Shown: positions 1 through 10,314 of the stretch, in pieces
Layout: every line of letters starts with the position of its first letter
How positions within the stretch are numbered: position 1 is the first letter of the stretch
NCBI RefSeq assembly: GCF_000002865.3
Contig: NW_001865045.1
Location: 296,449 to 360,448 of the forward strand
Direction: 5' to 3'
DNA: 64,000 nt
Source: Monosiga brevicollis MX1
Taxonomy: Eukaryota > Opisthokonta > Choanoflagellata > Craspedida > Salpingoecidae
Program-made: the position numbers and the translations under genes
Notes under the pieces: generated by a model
Told to the model about the DNA's origin: nothing
Seen by the model: the letters and a program-made list of their open reading frames with translations, nothing else
Databases searched by the model: none

Positions 1-883
1 GGCCAAACTTGCCATCGCGGTGGGTAGCATACTGCTGAGGGTTCTTGAAAATGTCCTCCATAGCACCCGCTTTGTGAAGCGTGAAAAAGCCTCGCTTGTC
101 GGCATAGAGGTTGCGGTACATGCAGGAGCGATTGAACGCTGGGCCCAAGCATTCGACGTGAGAGAAGAGCTCCGTCTCTGAGAGCGAATTGGGACTACGA
201 AGGCTAAGCTCAAAGCGTGGGTCCAAGTCCTCAAGGCCCTGGACACCAAATTCGTCATAAATACCAAAGGCCTCTTGGGGTGACAAAGAGCTGTAATGGT
301 TGATCAGGTTGGCCGGCACGTCCTCCGGGGCCACGGGCTTGTTATTGTTGGGCGCCGGTGCTGGTGCTGGCGCTGGTGCTGGCGCTGGTGCGGGTGCGGG
401 TGCGGGTGCGGGTGCTGGTGCAGGTGCGGGTGCGGGTGCGGGCGCACTATGATGCCTTCGCTCGTGCTCATCAATGCCAAAGCGAACAGCCTCACGCGTT
501 CGCTTCTCAAGAACTGCGGCATCAGCCGCCGAAAGACCCGCGTCTGTGTCCCGTCCTGCTCGCTCATTGACCGCGTCTTCTGCCTCGGCCAGTCTCTGGC
601 GCAGGTTTGCCAGATTTTGCCGGAAAGTCTTCTGCTGTTCAGCTTGAGCATCCAGCTCCTCAAGCAGAGCTGTTTTGTCCCTCTCGCTCTGCTGCAATGC
701 ATCCTGCACGGTATGTAGACGCTGATCCATACCTTCGACAAACTCATGCAAACTATCCACCTCATACCCACGCTGCTCCAAATGCACATCCTCCTTGGGC
801 GCGCGGGTGGTGAACATTTGGAGCAGCAACAGGCAAGCGACCATGGCAATGGCCGCCACGATCACAATCCCACGATTCGTCAT
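1..883 (-). CDS. Type II membrane protein, probable GT61-like glycosyltransferase (partial)
   Basis: The frame is open from an ATG at 883 down to the left edge, so the carboxyl part is missing. The first residues (MTNRGIVIV) lead into one hydrophobic segment at about residues 6-22. A charged, coiled-coil-like stem rich in E, Q and R follows, then an Ala-Pro repeat coded at about 360-450. After that comes a folded-looking stretch with CLGPAFNRSCMYRNLY, which resembles the Cys-x-Tyr/Phe-x-Asn-Leu motif near the start of DUF563/GT61 glycosyltransferases (EOGT and POMGNT2 relatives). A single amino-terminal anchor, a stem and a lumenal domain is the usual plan of a Golgi or ER glycosyltransferase. 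The membrane topology is clear; the family call rests on one short motif, and the donor and acceptor sugars cannot be inferred. Confidence 0.5.
   Translation of the reverse strand, partial: MTNRGIVIVAAIAMVACLLLLQMFTTRAPKEDVHLEQRGYEVDSLHEFVEGMDQRLHTVQDALQQSERDKTALLEELDAQAEQQKTFRQNLANLRQRLAEAEDAVNERAGRDTDAGLSAADAAVLEKRTREAVRFGIDEHERRHHSAPAPAPAPAPAPAPAPAPAPAPAPAPAPAPAPNNNKPVAPEDVPANLINHYSSLSPQEAFGIYDEFGVQGLEDLDPRFELSLRSPNSLSETELFSHVECLGPAFNRSCMYRNLYADKRGFFTLHKAGAMEDIFKNPQQYATHRDGKFG
358..450. repeat. GGTGCT/GGTGCG minisatellite coding an Ala-Pro linker
   Basis: A tandem hexamer run of GGTGCT, GGCGCT and GGTGCG units lies inside the minus-strand membrane protein gene. It translates on that strand as an Ala-Pro dipeptide repeat of about 15 units, forming a stiff linker between the coiled stem and the lumenal domain. 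Repeats of this kind change length easily. Confidence 0.85.
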
Positions 884-1265
884 GATGTGACGTTTGGAGT
901 AAACACCTCTGTTCGAAGCAAGGGCGGCTGAAAGTGCCGACCCAGCAACACGCCTTCCAAGCAGCCAATCTCAAAAGCCAGAGGCGCTCTCCTGCAGACG
1001 GCCCTCACCTCCTCCGCACTGCACGGCCGCCGCCACCACGAGATGATGCGCGCGCGCCCACCGCTTTGCAGCAAATGGATCACCTCGCTGTCTCTCGCTG
1101 TTTCTTCTGTTGCACGATGCCGGATTATATCATAACTGTGACATTGGTCACACTTGGTCCGGTACACACACTGTGACTTGGTCACAGTTTTATTTGTACC
1201 AACGCATTGTTACTTTTCTTTGATGCGTTTTGTTCGGTTTTTTCATTCATTTTGTCAGCATTTCT

Positions 1266-1317
<52 letters not shown>

Positions 1318-1357
1318 CTGTCTACTTCTCTCTTTCTCAAACCGACCAAACCAATTC

Positions 1358-1394
<37 letters not shown>

Positions 1395-1400
1395 AGTGCG
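884..1400. promoter_or_regulatory. Divergent intergenic region with paired palindromes and a CT-rich leader
   Basis: This stretch separates two genes pointing away from each other. It holds two closely spaced palindromes built on TGTGAC/GTCACA (listed separately) and two CT microsatellites, at about 1268-1318 and 1362-1393. The second CT run ends in TTTCAG just before the ATG at 1401. It could therefore be the polypyrimidine tract and acceptor of an intron in the leader of the plus-strand gene. No donor was assigned. Confidence 0.5.
1135..1188. promoter_or_regulatory. Pair of TGTGAC..GTCACA palindromes
   Basis: The first palindrome is TGTGAC, four bases, GTCACA (1137-1152). The second is a longer perfect one, ACTGTGAC, three bases, GTCACAGT (1170-1188). 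They lie 17 bases apart between two divergent genes, roughly 255-290 bases upstream of the minus-strand ATG and 215-265 upstream of the plus-strand ATG. Repeated dyads of this size in a promoter suggest sites for a dimeric factor. The factor is unknown. Confidence 0.5.
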
Positions 1401-2543
1401 ATGGACGGGCCTCGGCGAAGGAGCAGCTCGCCAGCGCGAGGCAGTCGCTTAGCATATCAAAGTAGATGCAGTCCAGACTCGGAGCGTGCTGGGCCGAGCT
1501 CGCGACGAGCCAGTTATACATGGCGGGCACGTCGATCCGGCTCGCGGAGCCCGATTCGCCGTCCTGATGACCGGACACCCCGTCCGCGTCGATTTCGCTC
1601 GCCGAGCCCGACTCGCCGCCCTGATGACCGGGAATCCCGTCCGCGTCGATTCCGCTCGCGCAGCCCACCACGCCGCCCTGATGACCGTGATACCCACCCT
1701 CGCCGACCAGGCTCTCGCAGCCCAACTCGCCGCCGTGACGATCCGCCTCGACCAGGCTCTCGCAGCCCAACTCGCCGTCGTGATAACCCTAACCCGCCTC
1801 GACCAGGCTCTCGCAGCCCACCTCGCCGCCGCAATGACCAGGATGCTCGTCCCCGCCAGCCAGGCTCGCGCAAACCAGCTTCTGCAAAAGCTTTTGGCAA
1901 ACCCCCGAGCAAAAAGAAAAAGCCGCTAACTCAGCCAGGCGGCTCTGAACGTGGAAAAAAAATGACTGCCACCTTGCCAGCCAAGTCAGCAGTAGCGGCT
2001 GCCCCCAATGAGCTGGCCTCTAAAAGCATCCAGGCCCTTAGCTGGGACCTGGACCAAGAAAGAATCGGGTCTCCTATCAGCCGAGCAAATGGAAAACCCT
2101 GCGAGCGCTGCGAGCGACAACCTCGATGTTTTGGGCTTTTCGACCCTTGCGGCCACACATATTGCCTCCCCTGTGCTACTGACATCAATGAGTTGTTGGA
2201 GAGTGATTTTTGTGGCTGCCCCATCCGCCGCACCTTGTACCTGGACAGGCTGACCGCTAAAAAACCGAATAACTTGCGCCGAGCCCTTAACCTCACGCGC
2301 GCTCCTCATTTGGACATGCACCTTGAGCTCGCCGTCGCTCGGCCACATTCGACGAATAGCCGTGAAGGACGTGGGGCTGCCAAGTCAAAGCTTGAGGAAG
2401 GTGGCCAATCGCCCCAGATTCCTGGCACACCGCAGGCCATGCACAACTCGCTAGCGCCCCAAACACAAGTTTGGACTGCGCCCCCCCGCGACCCTCGTCG
2501 GCAGCAAGCAAGCGGTCCAATCGCCCCTCCGCCCGTACAATAA
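1401..2543 (+). CDS. RS-repeat protein with a RING-like zinc finger
   Basis: An uninterrupted frame of 380 residues. I chose the ATG at 1401 because the frame upstream of it is only CT microsatellite. Residues about 45-165 form six to seven degenerate units of 16-19 residues with the cores RSRSPxRRPDDR and PGSRSPTRRR. This is an arginine/serine domain like those of SR splicing proteins. A lysine-rich patch (KPPSKKKK) follows. From residue 234 comes a cysteine/histidine cluster, CERC then CGHTYCLPC, then CGCP, spaced like a C3HC4 RING except that the last pair is C-x-C rather than C-x2-C. The carboxyl third is proline-rich and looks disordered. An RS tract with a RING suggests an E3 ligase working on the splicing or transcription machinery in the nucleus; that role is inference. 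Confidence 0.7.
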   Translation: MDGPRRRSSSPARGSRLAYQSRCSPDSERAGPSSRRASYTWRARRSGSRSPIRRPDDRTPRPRRFRSPSPTRRPDDRESRPRRFRSRSPPRRPDDRDTHPRRPGSRSPTRRRDDPPRPGSRSPTRRRDNPNPPRPGSRSPPRRRNDQDARPRQPGSRKPASAKAFGKPPSKKKKPLTQPGGSERGKKMTATLPAKSAVAAAPNELASKSIQALSWDLDQERIGSPISRANGKPCERCERQPRCFGLFDPCGHTYCLPCATDINELLESDFCGCPIRRTLYLDRLTAKKPNNLRRALNLTRAPHLDMHLELAVARPHSTNSREGRGAAKSKLEEGGQSPQIPGTPQAMHNSLAPQTQVWTAPPRDPRRQQASGPIAPPPVQ

Positions 2544-3200
2544 TAGACCATTGTCCCGGGCACTAGCCCCTTTTTCATCAGCCCCATGTTCTTGGTAGTT
2601 TCGTCGTGAAGAGATGAATGCTAGGTGTTTGTATGCTTCATGTCCGAGAATGTGTTTCTCGGATGAATATTGAGGCAATGGCGAAGCACGTGCATGTACG
2701 TCGCTGTGGTCTCACGTGTCTGCCCTGCATCATGAAAAGCTCAATCCATGCTGCTCGCTGAGCGAGCAAGTCAAGCGAATTGGATCCGACTCGCTAATCC
2801 GCTTTGAGACGCATCTTGCTGCTCTTCTCGATCATCCCTTGTCTGAGCTGACAAAAGCCTCAAGCACCAGTGGGGAGAGAATGGGGTATACTCATTAATT
2901 CTTTTTGTGAACAATCAAGGCTGAGAAACCCACAAACTGAAGGTCGAAAAGGAGAATACGACTGGTTTTTCTTTTCTTGGTGAAGAAAACAAGAGCGGAA
3001 AACAGAAGAGACACCCAGGTCTGGAGGTGCATCGAGGCAATGATGATCGGGTCAACATGAAAAACAGAAGACACTCAAGCATTGAAAATCAGGCCGAAGA
3101 AAAAAAAAAAAGGAGAGAAGAATAGTAACCAAATAAAAACACAAATTCCACGATACTCTGTAGCCCAAACCGCGCCTTAAAGGATGCTGACGGGCCGTGC
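2544..3200. other. Intergenic region between convergent genes
   Basis: Between the RING gene and the 3' end of the MEK gene. It is AT-richer than the coding DNA, with purine-rich stretches and an A run at about 3100. I see no conserved coding block and no RNA gene. Confidence 0.6.
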
Positions 3201-5191
3201 CTACTCGCTTGGCACAACTGCATGGGCAGCTTTCTCCTGATCGCGAGCCGCGAGTTCACAGGGCACCATGGTAGAACGGACCCACTCGGCCATATTGACG
3301 GGTTGGGAGGCACGCATGTCTTCGAGCCATGGGTGCTGAATGAGCTCGGCCAGAGGCATGCGCTCCGAAGGCTCCCGTTTCAAGCTAAAAGAAAAAATTG
3401 GTAAAAGATCAATGGAAAAGGTAAGCGGCGGCAAAAGGTCAAAGAACATTGAAGCAACGCAAGACTGGAGGAAATCATGTGTGGTTCAAAACGGACCAGG
3501 CATCGATGAAATTGATAAACGAGTCGGAAAAGCCGGCATCATCAGGGAGGCGAGGTGGCTCGCTCTCGACAATGTTAGCGAGCAGCTCAAAGATGGCCAT
3601 GGATTGTGTTGCCTATGCCGGAGACGGAGTGAGCATGGGTGTGCACCAGAATAGCGAGGTGAGGGTAGGCCCAGTAGCACAGTATAAGTTACACGCCATG
3701 CTCCATACGGGAGCCCAAGCAAGCCCAGCGACAGTGCAGCAGCAAAAGAGGGTCGTCACCTACGTCCGGAGCATGGGCTTCCAGGGGTTTATCTGGCGGA
3801 GGGTGCATCGGGGCAAGACCCTTCTTCAAATTCTCGGCAGGGATTGGAAACACGCCAGTTGCCATTTCAAGGAGCGAGAGGCCAAGCGACCAGAGGTCGC
3901 TCTCGACGGCATAGCGCTGGCCTTGCAGCCGTTCCGGGGACATGTAGGAGCGTGTGCCCACAAAGGTGTTGGCGAGCGAATTATGAAGTTCACCGCTCAC
4001 GCCAAAGTCACAAAGCTTGCAGTCACCGTCGGAGCTGACCAAAACGTTTGATGGTTTGATGTCTGCCAGTGAGGGCCGATGCCGGGTGAATGAATGCAAT
4101 CAGTAGTGCCAATGTGTAGCTGACCGCCAGAACAGGATGAACATTATCAACATCAGTAGGCTTAGGCTTACCGCGATGCATGATAGAGAGCTTGTCTCGC
4201 AAATAAACAAGACCATCCAGGATCTATTGTCAAGTCCAAATGCGCGAGGCCAAAGGGAATGATGAGTAGACTGATTTTCCAGACACATGGATGATTAGGC
4301 GGCATGGTGCCTGATCACAATCCTCTGCGGCAATGACGTACGCAATAGGTAATCTCTGCCAATACGTTCTCGGGAATGCGGCCTATCCGCCGCACGACTG
4401 CATCGAGGGAACCGCCGTCCATGTATTCCATCAGGATGTTGATTTCACCATCGTGCCAAAAGGAGCCGTAAAAGCCGATGATGTGCGGTGAAGAACATTT
4501 GTGAAGAATGCGCAGCTCGCGCAAAATTTGGTTGCGCACTTCAGGCCTAATCTCAAGATGAATGCTTTTGCGCGCCATGATGATATTGGACTTGACATGT
4601 AAAACTTTGCAGACGCTGCCGCCGTTGCCTCGACCGAGAACGACAAGCTCGCGAAGGTCCGTGGGTTGGACATCCTCAGTCTTGACGATCAAGGCGAATC
4701 CGGAATAGAAGCGAGGGGGCAAGGAAAGAAGAAGAAAAAGTGAGCAGTGAGAGATGATGGGGCTACCCGTAAGAAGGCGAGGGCTTGCGACGGTCAGGAA
4801 TGAGCGAATAGCTTGCATGGTGTCTTAACATACTGAGAGAAAGGCCGCCTTTCGGAACAGAAAGTCTTCGACGCGTTGGAGCTGTTTGGCGTCGAGAGGT
4901 CGCTGAGTCAGCTCCTCTTGTTGCTTGGAGACAACCGTCAATGGTGATGGACTAATGCTGTCGAGCCGACACACAGCCGTTGCGTGGCCATCACGCAGGA
5001 AGACACAAGAAGTTGAGGCCAGCAGCTGGTTGGCATTGCGAAGCAGGAGGGGGAAGGCGAGGGGATAGGAGGCCTATTGAGTGCTGAGGGCAGATAATGT
5101 ACCTTCGGCCAGAATCGGGGGAAGTGGGCGTCTGTGGGATAAGGTCAATGGAAAGCGTGGGACGCGGCTTGCGCCGCCGACCCGTCGACAT
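3201..5191 (-). CDS. MAP2K1: MAP kinase kinase, MEK1/2 homologue
   Basis: Seven exons on the minus strand: 5191-5103, 4957-4834, 4680-4342, 4223-4172, 4062-3764, 3612-3497 and 3384-3201. Phases close to 400 residues (human MEK1 has 393). The amino terminus is a basic patch followed by LSIDL, a classic MAPK docking (D) site. An EQ/KR-rich helix like the MEK inhibitory helix follows. The kinase domain has a glycine loop (GRGNGGSV, residues 87-94), Lys109 in ARK, the HRD..KPSN loop with Asp202, DFG at 220-222, and an activation segment with Ser230 and Thr234 where MEK1 has Ser218 and Ser222. SPERLQG, a short proline-rich insert and the C-terminal QHPWL block follow. It should phosphorylate the Thr-x-Tyr loop of an ERK-type kinase in the cytosol. 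Family assignment is very firm. Confidence 0.95.
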
Positions 5192-5860
5192 GGTGGAGAA
5201 AAGAAAAGGTAAGCTGCCTCCCAGCGTGTGCAGCTCAACACCCCTGGCACGAAAAAATCGGGCGAATGAAGCACAGTGAAGCGTGAGCATCGGTTTGGTG
5301 ACAAGAAGAAGAGGGAGAATATGTGAGAACAAGAGACGGCAAGAAATGAGGCCAGCTGAGGTCGGTGTGATAGCACAGGGCAAAGCGCGACCGCATTGAG
5401 CCCTGACAAAGCCAAAGGAAGACGAAGAAGACACATGGGCTAAACAGCTTGTTGCCTACCCGGGTTCAGGTCTGGTCGAGGTGAGATGCACTCTTGAGCA
5501 GGTGCACAAGCGCTCTCGTCTGCCTTGCGGCTGCTCGAGCGCGCGCCGAAGCGGAAGTTGCAGTCTGCCGTCGGCGGTGGGGTGAGGGCGTGGTGTGCCA
5601 AGCAGGCAGTCAACCAGGTGCGACCGTGATGGGCACCAGCACGGTGCAAGTGACCCGGTCCAACAAACCCCAGAGCCCTGCACCAATGTCTCTTGCGAGT
5701 TGTATTTCTCAAAGCAATGCAATACCCAACACCGAAGCCCTCGAGCTTGATCAAAATGCATTCAGCAACCCCTGCCCAAAACTCGATCAGCGAGCACCAG
5801 AATTCGGGAGCAGCAGAGCCAGTTGCCGGTCATCACAAAATGAAATAAAATAAATAAAAC

Positions 5861-5910
<50 letters not shown>

Positions 5911-6658
5911 TCTCAAGTGCTTTAAAGGATAAAGAGGAGAATTCTTTTGTCCAATGGCAAGGCAAAGCAATCTCTCTCTCTCTCTCTCTTCTTTTGTTCT
6001 CCTCCTCATTAGTCGGCTCGATTGCTACTAAATGTTATGGAGCGGGTCTTCCAACCAAACTGCAACGTGTCGCATGGCGCCGTTCAACCCTTTGCACTTT
6101 GAATCACTGGCTTCACGACCCAAAACAGTCAACAACAGCCGCTTGACCCTGACCCTTAAGCAAGTTATAACATTGCTATTATGATTGTGAGCAGTCAGCC
6201 AAAGGGCTGTGGCTGCCACTCCACGCCCGGCTCGCCAACCTTGGTCATTCGATTGGAGAACTTGCTACTTCACCCTTCCCTCTCTCTATGGCCAACTGTG
6301 GAAATGTGAATCAGCTCAAAGTGATAAATGACGTTTAAACAATAAGCCAAAGAGAAAAGTCGATTGAATGAATCTTTTGTTCTCGGGTGATGGCTCTTCT
6401 CTGGCGCTGAGATCGGCTCAGCGCCAAAGCGGAGCTGGTGGTACGGACAGCACCACTGCCGCAATCAAAAGTGCGATGAAACAACGAATAAACAAACACC
6501 AGGGATGGATGAAACCTTCACCAGGCCCATTCCTTGCTTGCTCGGCAAGCAGACATCAACGCTTCCGACCGCAAACACCACCCAAACACACACAGCAAAA
6601 ACAAAGGTGGCAGGCGGTTCAAAAGTCCAAAAAAAATTAAACGAAGCACTCTCTTCCT
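5192..6658. other. Intergenic region with GA microsatellite
   Basis: Region upstream of the MEK start and downstream of MZT1. It contains a (GA)n tract at about 5861-5908 and shorter CT runs near 5970-5990. Several open frames of 60-147 codons exist on both strands, but none shows a recognisable domain or supported splice structure. No gene is called. Confidence 0.55.
5861..5908. repeat. (GA)n microsatellite
   Basis: About 23 GA units in the region upstream of the MEK gene. Confidence 0.9.
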
Positions 6659-7202
6659 TCATGCCTCAGCCGCGGCTGCCTGCAGGATCATCAACGGTCA
6701 CCGCATGAGGCAGAGAGAAAAAAGGTTGCATGCCCTCAGCTCAACGTAGAAAATGTGCCCAGACCAGGACAGAACCACCACAAACCTTGAAGGCCTCGCC
6801 CTCACGACGCAGCTCCTTCACGACGGCCGCCAGCGCCTCGGGATTGATGCCAGCCTCCATCAAGCTCACGCAAATGGCCAGCGTCTGCTCAAGCGACAAG
6901 CAGAGGTTTCAAATCAAAGAACCAAAGAATAATCGCACAGCCACCCTCGTTTGTCCCAGACGGGCTTCTGAATAGAACTTCTCCTGCTTATCTTGACCTA
7001 CCTCACGATCCAAGCCCGTGTTGAGAATCCGAGACACCTCAAAAAGGCCTGAGAGTGCCGGCAGACGAAGCAAACCGTGAGCGCAGCATGCCGGCACCGG
7101 AACCAAGGAGCGACAAGATGCCTAAACACGCACACTCGTGCGGGCGTTGCACTTACTATCCATGGCCTCCTTGGCCTCGGCTTCACGCTGCATGCGGTCC
7201 AT
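6659..7202 (-). CDS. MZT1: Mitotic-spindle organizing protein 1 (MOZART1)
   Basis: Four short exons on the minus strand: 7202-7157, 7048-7002, 6884-6786 and 6679-6659. Phases close to 70 residues (human MZT1 has 82). The protein contains [11 protein letters not shown], then [18 protein letters not shown], then VVKELRRE, and ends in AAAAEA, matching the three-helix MZT1 fold throughout. MZT1 binds the amino-terminal regions of gamma-tubulin complex proteins and helps recruit the gamma-tubulin ring complex to spindle poles and basal bodies. The ATG at 7202 gives a shorter leader than in animals. The frame upstream stays open to another possible start, so a longer amino terminus cannot be excluded. 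The last coding exon is only 21 bases. A gene this small and split is easily missed. Confidence 0.92.
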
Positions 7203-7567
7203 GGTAATGTGTGCTGGCGTCCAGTACAGCGCGCGCAGCTCACACGCACCCGACTCCTCTGCGCTGACGATCCTGCACCAACCCTTGCCTCCAAGGACGT
7301 GACCGCGCCCTGAGCAGCAAGTCGTCAAACGAGAAAAATCACAAAGAACTCCCACCACACACACTCACACACACACACAAAGAAACTGAAATTTTCAACG
7401 TAACGGTCACTAACGTGCAAGTCTGACTGTCTGACAATTTTTGACGAACCACGGACACGGTGGCTGCAAGAGGTTGTGCGGCGCGGTGATCGACGACAGC
7501 GGGTGGCTTGAGGCACGGACCTGAACGTATAGGCGCACGTCGGCTGTGGAGGTGTGGCGTAGCAAGG
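7203..7567. promoter_or_regulatory. Short divergent promoter region
   Basis: About 365 bases between the MZT1 start (minus) and the start of the 418-residue protein (plus). Both promoters must lie here, so the two genes may share control. A short CA run lies at 7355-7379. No TATA box or other motif stands out. Confidence 0.5.
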
Positions 7568-9287
7568 ATGGCTTGCCCACGAGTGATGGGGACGGTGGCA
7601 GCCGGGCTGGGTCGGTCAATACGAGCGTCAGCACGAGCCCTGCCCTTGCAGCAACAGCGCACACTGGCCCAGGTCCCCATGCTGGAGCGCTGGCGGGTCT
7701 CGCGCGAGACCCACTTTGCAGACAGTCGAGACCTGAACCGCTGGATGCGCCTCTACTATCGCGACAACGCAGCCGCTCACGATGATCCCCATCTTGCGGC
7801 CCAGCGCACCGACCAGCTGGTGGGCGCACTCAGCGCCATGCTGCAGCTGCGCCTCTTCAGCGGACCCAACGCCCTCTCGAGCGCTGTCTTTTGGAGCCGT
7901 GTGCTGGCACCCGTAGCAGCCGAAGACTGTATCCTGCTCTATCAAGACCTAGTGGAGGTCTGCAACTCCGCTCCGGACATTGAGGCCCCTGAAGAGCAGG
8001 CGGATACCTTCTTGCGCGCCCTGTTTTGGAAGAACGACCCTCAGCTCGATCGCTTCCTAGCCAACTACCGCGATGCCTGTCTCGCCGATGCCGAGGGATT
8101 TGCGGGCGCCAACCCTGACGATCCCATCTGGCAACTTCGCCTTGACACCCTTCGCTCGATTTTTCCCGAAGATTCGACGACGCGTGAGACACTGCGCACC
8201 CCGCTCGCCGCCTGGGAGGTGCCTGCGCTCGACGTGGCGAGCTTTCGAGCCGCGGTGCTGGACCATGCCCCTCAACCCTATGCCTTTACCCCGTTCCATC
8301 ACTTTCGCCTGTGGGACCTGCAACAGCTGGCCCGTGGGGACCCACAAGAGTTCTCCGCAGCCCTCTGGCCAGCTGCCACGTCCGTGTCTGGCGCCGTTCT
8401 GGATGCCCTCTGGGCCGGCTGGTACGCAGCGCAGGATGAGGACGCACTGCACCGCATCGTTGACGTGGCTGGCACCGGCTTGCGCCACCTCCACGACAAG
8501 CTCGGTGCGTCTTTCCCTTGAGCCCATCCGCTGTTGTGACCTCTGGTTGAACCCTCGAAGGCTTGCCCCTCCCCCCCGCTCCTTGCCAGGGCTGGTCGCT
8601 TTCACGTCAACAGCAGCATCAGAACTATTCGGCTCATAGCGAGGCAACAATGCTTCTTTGTGCGTGTGTCATTAGGCAACGATAAGCGGGCCGTTCAGCG
8701 ATTTGTGCGGGCCTTGGTCTTGAGTGCCGAACCCTCGCGCACGGTGCACAAACTTTTTGGGGAGGATCGTGAGGGTGCGTGCATGGCCGACTTGGGCTAC
8801 GCTGTTGTTTGAGCCATCACGCACCACAAACGTGTGCCATGCTGCCATTGACCTCTCCTTTTGACATGCATGGGCTGCTCTTTTCTTTTTCTTCAGGACG
8901 GACCATCATGTCGGCTGGCACTTCGGCTTGCCTCTCGCTGCTTCATAACAGGTATGGCTTGCTCCCATTTGGAGCATGATGGAGCGCGGCGTGGCGACAA
9001 CCTTGATGATCACTTGAAAGCGGCAGCTTTTTTTTTTTTTTTTTTCAGTTGGCATTTTCATTGTTCCTTGTGCGCCATGCCTGACGCCCAATTACTGTGC
9101 ATGCACCTGGGTCGCGAATAGCTTTGAGGACGAGGTTTTGCGAGACATTCTGTCAGCACGGGCGGACCAAACGGACGCGTCTGCTCCCTATCGGGACACC
9201 ATCCGCATGCTTGAGGCCGTGCGTGCGGCCCAGGACATTGCCGAAGCCCTGGCCCAACAGCAAGATGTAGAGCGCAGCTCATTGTGA
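7568..9287 (+). CDS. Unknown 418-residue protein with a mitochondrial-like leader
   Basis: Four exons: 7568-8504, 8676-8774, 8897-8951 and 9122-9287, with phases closing exactly to a stop at 9285-9287. I chose the ATG at 7568; the frame runs further upstream without another ATG. The first 45 residues are rich in Arg, Ala and Ser and have no acidic residue (MACPRVMGTVAAGLGRSIR), like a mitochondrial presequence. The rest is a soluble, helix-forming sequence rich in Ala, Leu, Asp and Arg, with blocks such as FWKNDPQLDRFL and LDTLRSIFPED. It has no transmembrane segment and no motif I know, so I assign no function. The gene structure is well supported; the product is an orphan to me. Confidence 0.7.
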
Positions 9288-9748
9288 TTGTTGTGAACAC
9301 TGGCAACCCCGGCCACTGCGTGGTCTCGTGCCGTACCCCCATACCATCAACAGCAATTCAAGAACCAGAATCAAGTGCTCGACTTGCCAATAACCGTTCG
9401 GCGTATCTCAGCCATAGAGACAAGCTGCTCGTATGTGGGTGTACAAACGACACGCACACATGCCTCTGACGTTGTGTTGAATCGGAAAAACACACGTTGT
9501 GGGCTTTGCGCCATAACCCTCACATTCTTCACACTTTGAAACAGTGTATGCGATTGCTTCTTCGATCGTCACTCTTCTCTGTCTCTGTCTCCCTCTGTGT
9601 GTTCCTCTCAACCTCTGGTTTTCCCTTTCAAACTCCATCTTCTCAACCACTCCTGCCTGATGACTCTCTTTCTTCGCTTCTCTTTCCCTCTCCCTCTCTC
9701 CGACACCCTCTGACATGTGAGAGAGAGTGACGCAGGAGATCAGTGGCT

Positions 9749-9819
<71 letters not shown>

Positions 9820-10314
9820 TTTTCTCTTTCGCCGTCTCTCTCGGTACGTATCGGTTTGCTTGGCGAGTGTCAGAGGTCCAGACGCCGCCACTTGGCATCC
9901 AGATGGTGTTCAAGGTAGCTTTGGGGCAGGATTGGTGCACAGTGAAGGGTTGCGGAAGTGCTGATGAAACTTACACCCAGAGAACTTCATGGTTGAGCAC
10001 ATCGGCTCGCTCACAATCCACAGCGAGCCGCGTCACACCACCTCTCTGCTTTCTTTGGCGCTTGACCGTCTGATATTTGTTGTACGGGACCTGAATGCTC
10101 GACTCAAGTGCCCCCTCGACTACTGTTGGGTTGCTCGGCCCATCTTAGCTTTGTTTGTTTTTTCATGCTGGTGCTGATGCTGGAATGTTTGAGTCCTTGT
10201 TTGCAAGCTCCCATCATCGCAGAGGAATTGTGCTCTGACCTCCATGGCTTACTCACCTTGGCCATGGTGATACCCGCCCCGCTTTAGGATAAGTCAGTGG
10301 CAAACCATCCAAAC
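9288..10314. other. Intergenic region with long CT microsatellite
   Basis: About 1 kb with a (CT)n tract of about 32 units at 9753-9816 and CT-rich flanks from about 9570. Open frames here are repeat translations (Leu-Ser or Glu-Arg). I see no conserved coding block. Confidence 0.6.
9753..9816. repeat. (CT)n microsatellite
   Basis: An almost perfect CT dinucleotide run of about 32 units in the region upstream of the REEP5 gene. Confidence 0.95.

Noticed and set aside
1393-1929. Open frames overlapping the RS-RING gene on both strands
   Set aside because: The repeat of RS codons keeps several frames open; only the plus-strand frame with the RING after it makes sense.
5440-5853. Two overlapping open frames of 101-119 codons on opposite strands
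   Set aside because: No domain, no splice support and odd composition; probably chance in GC-rich DNA.
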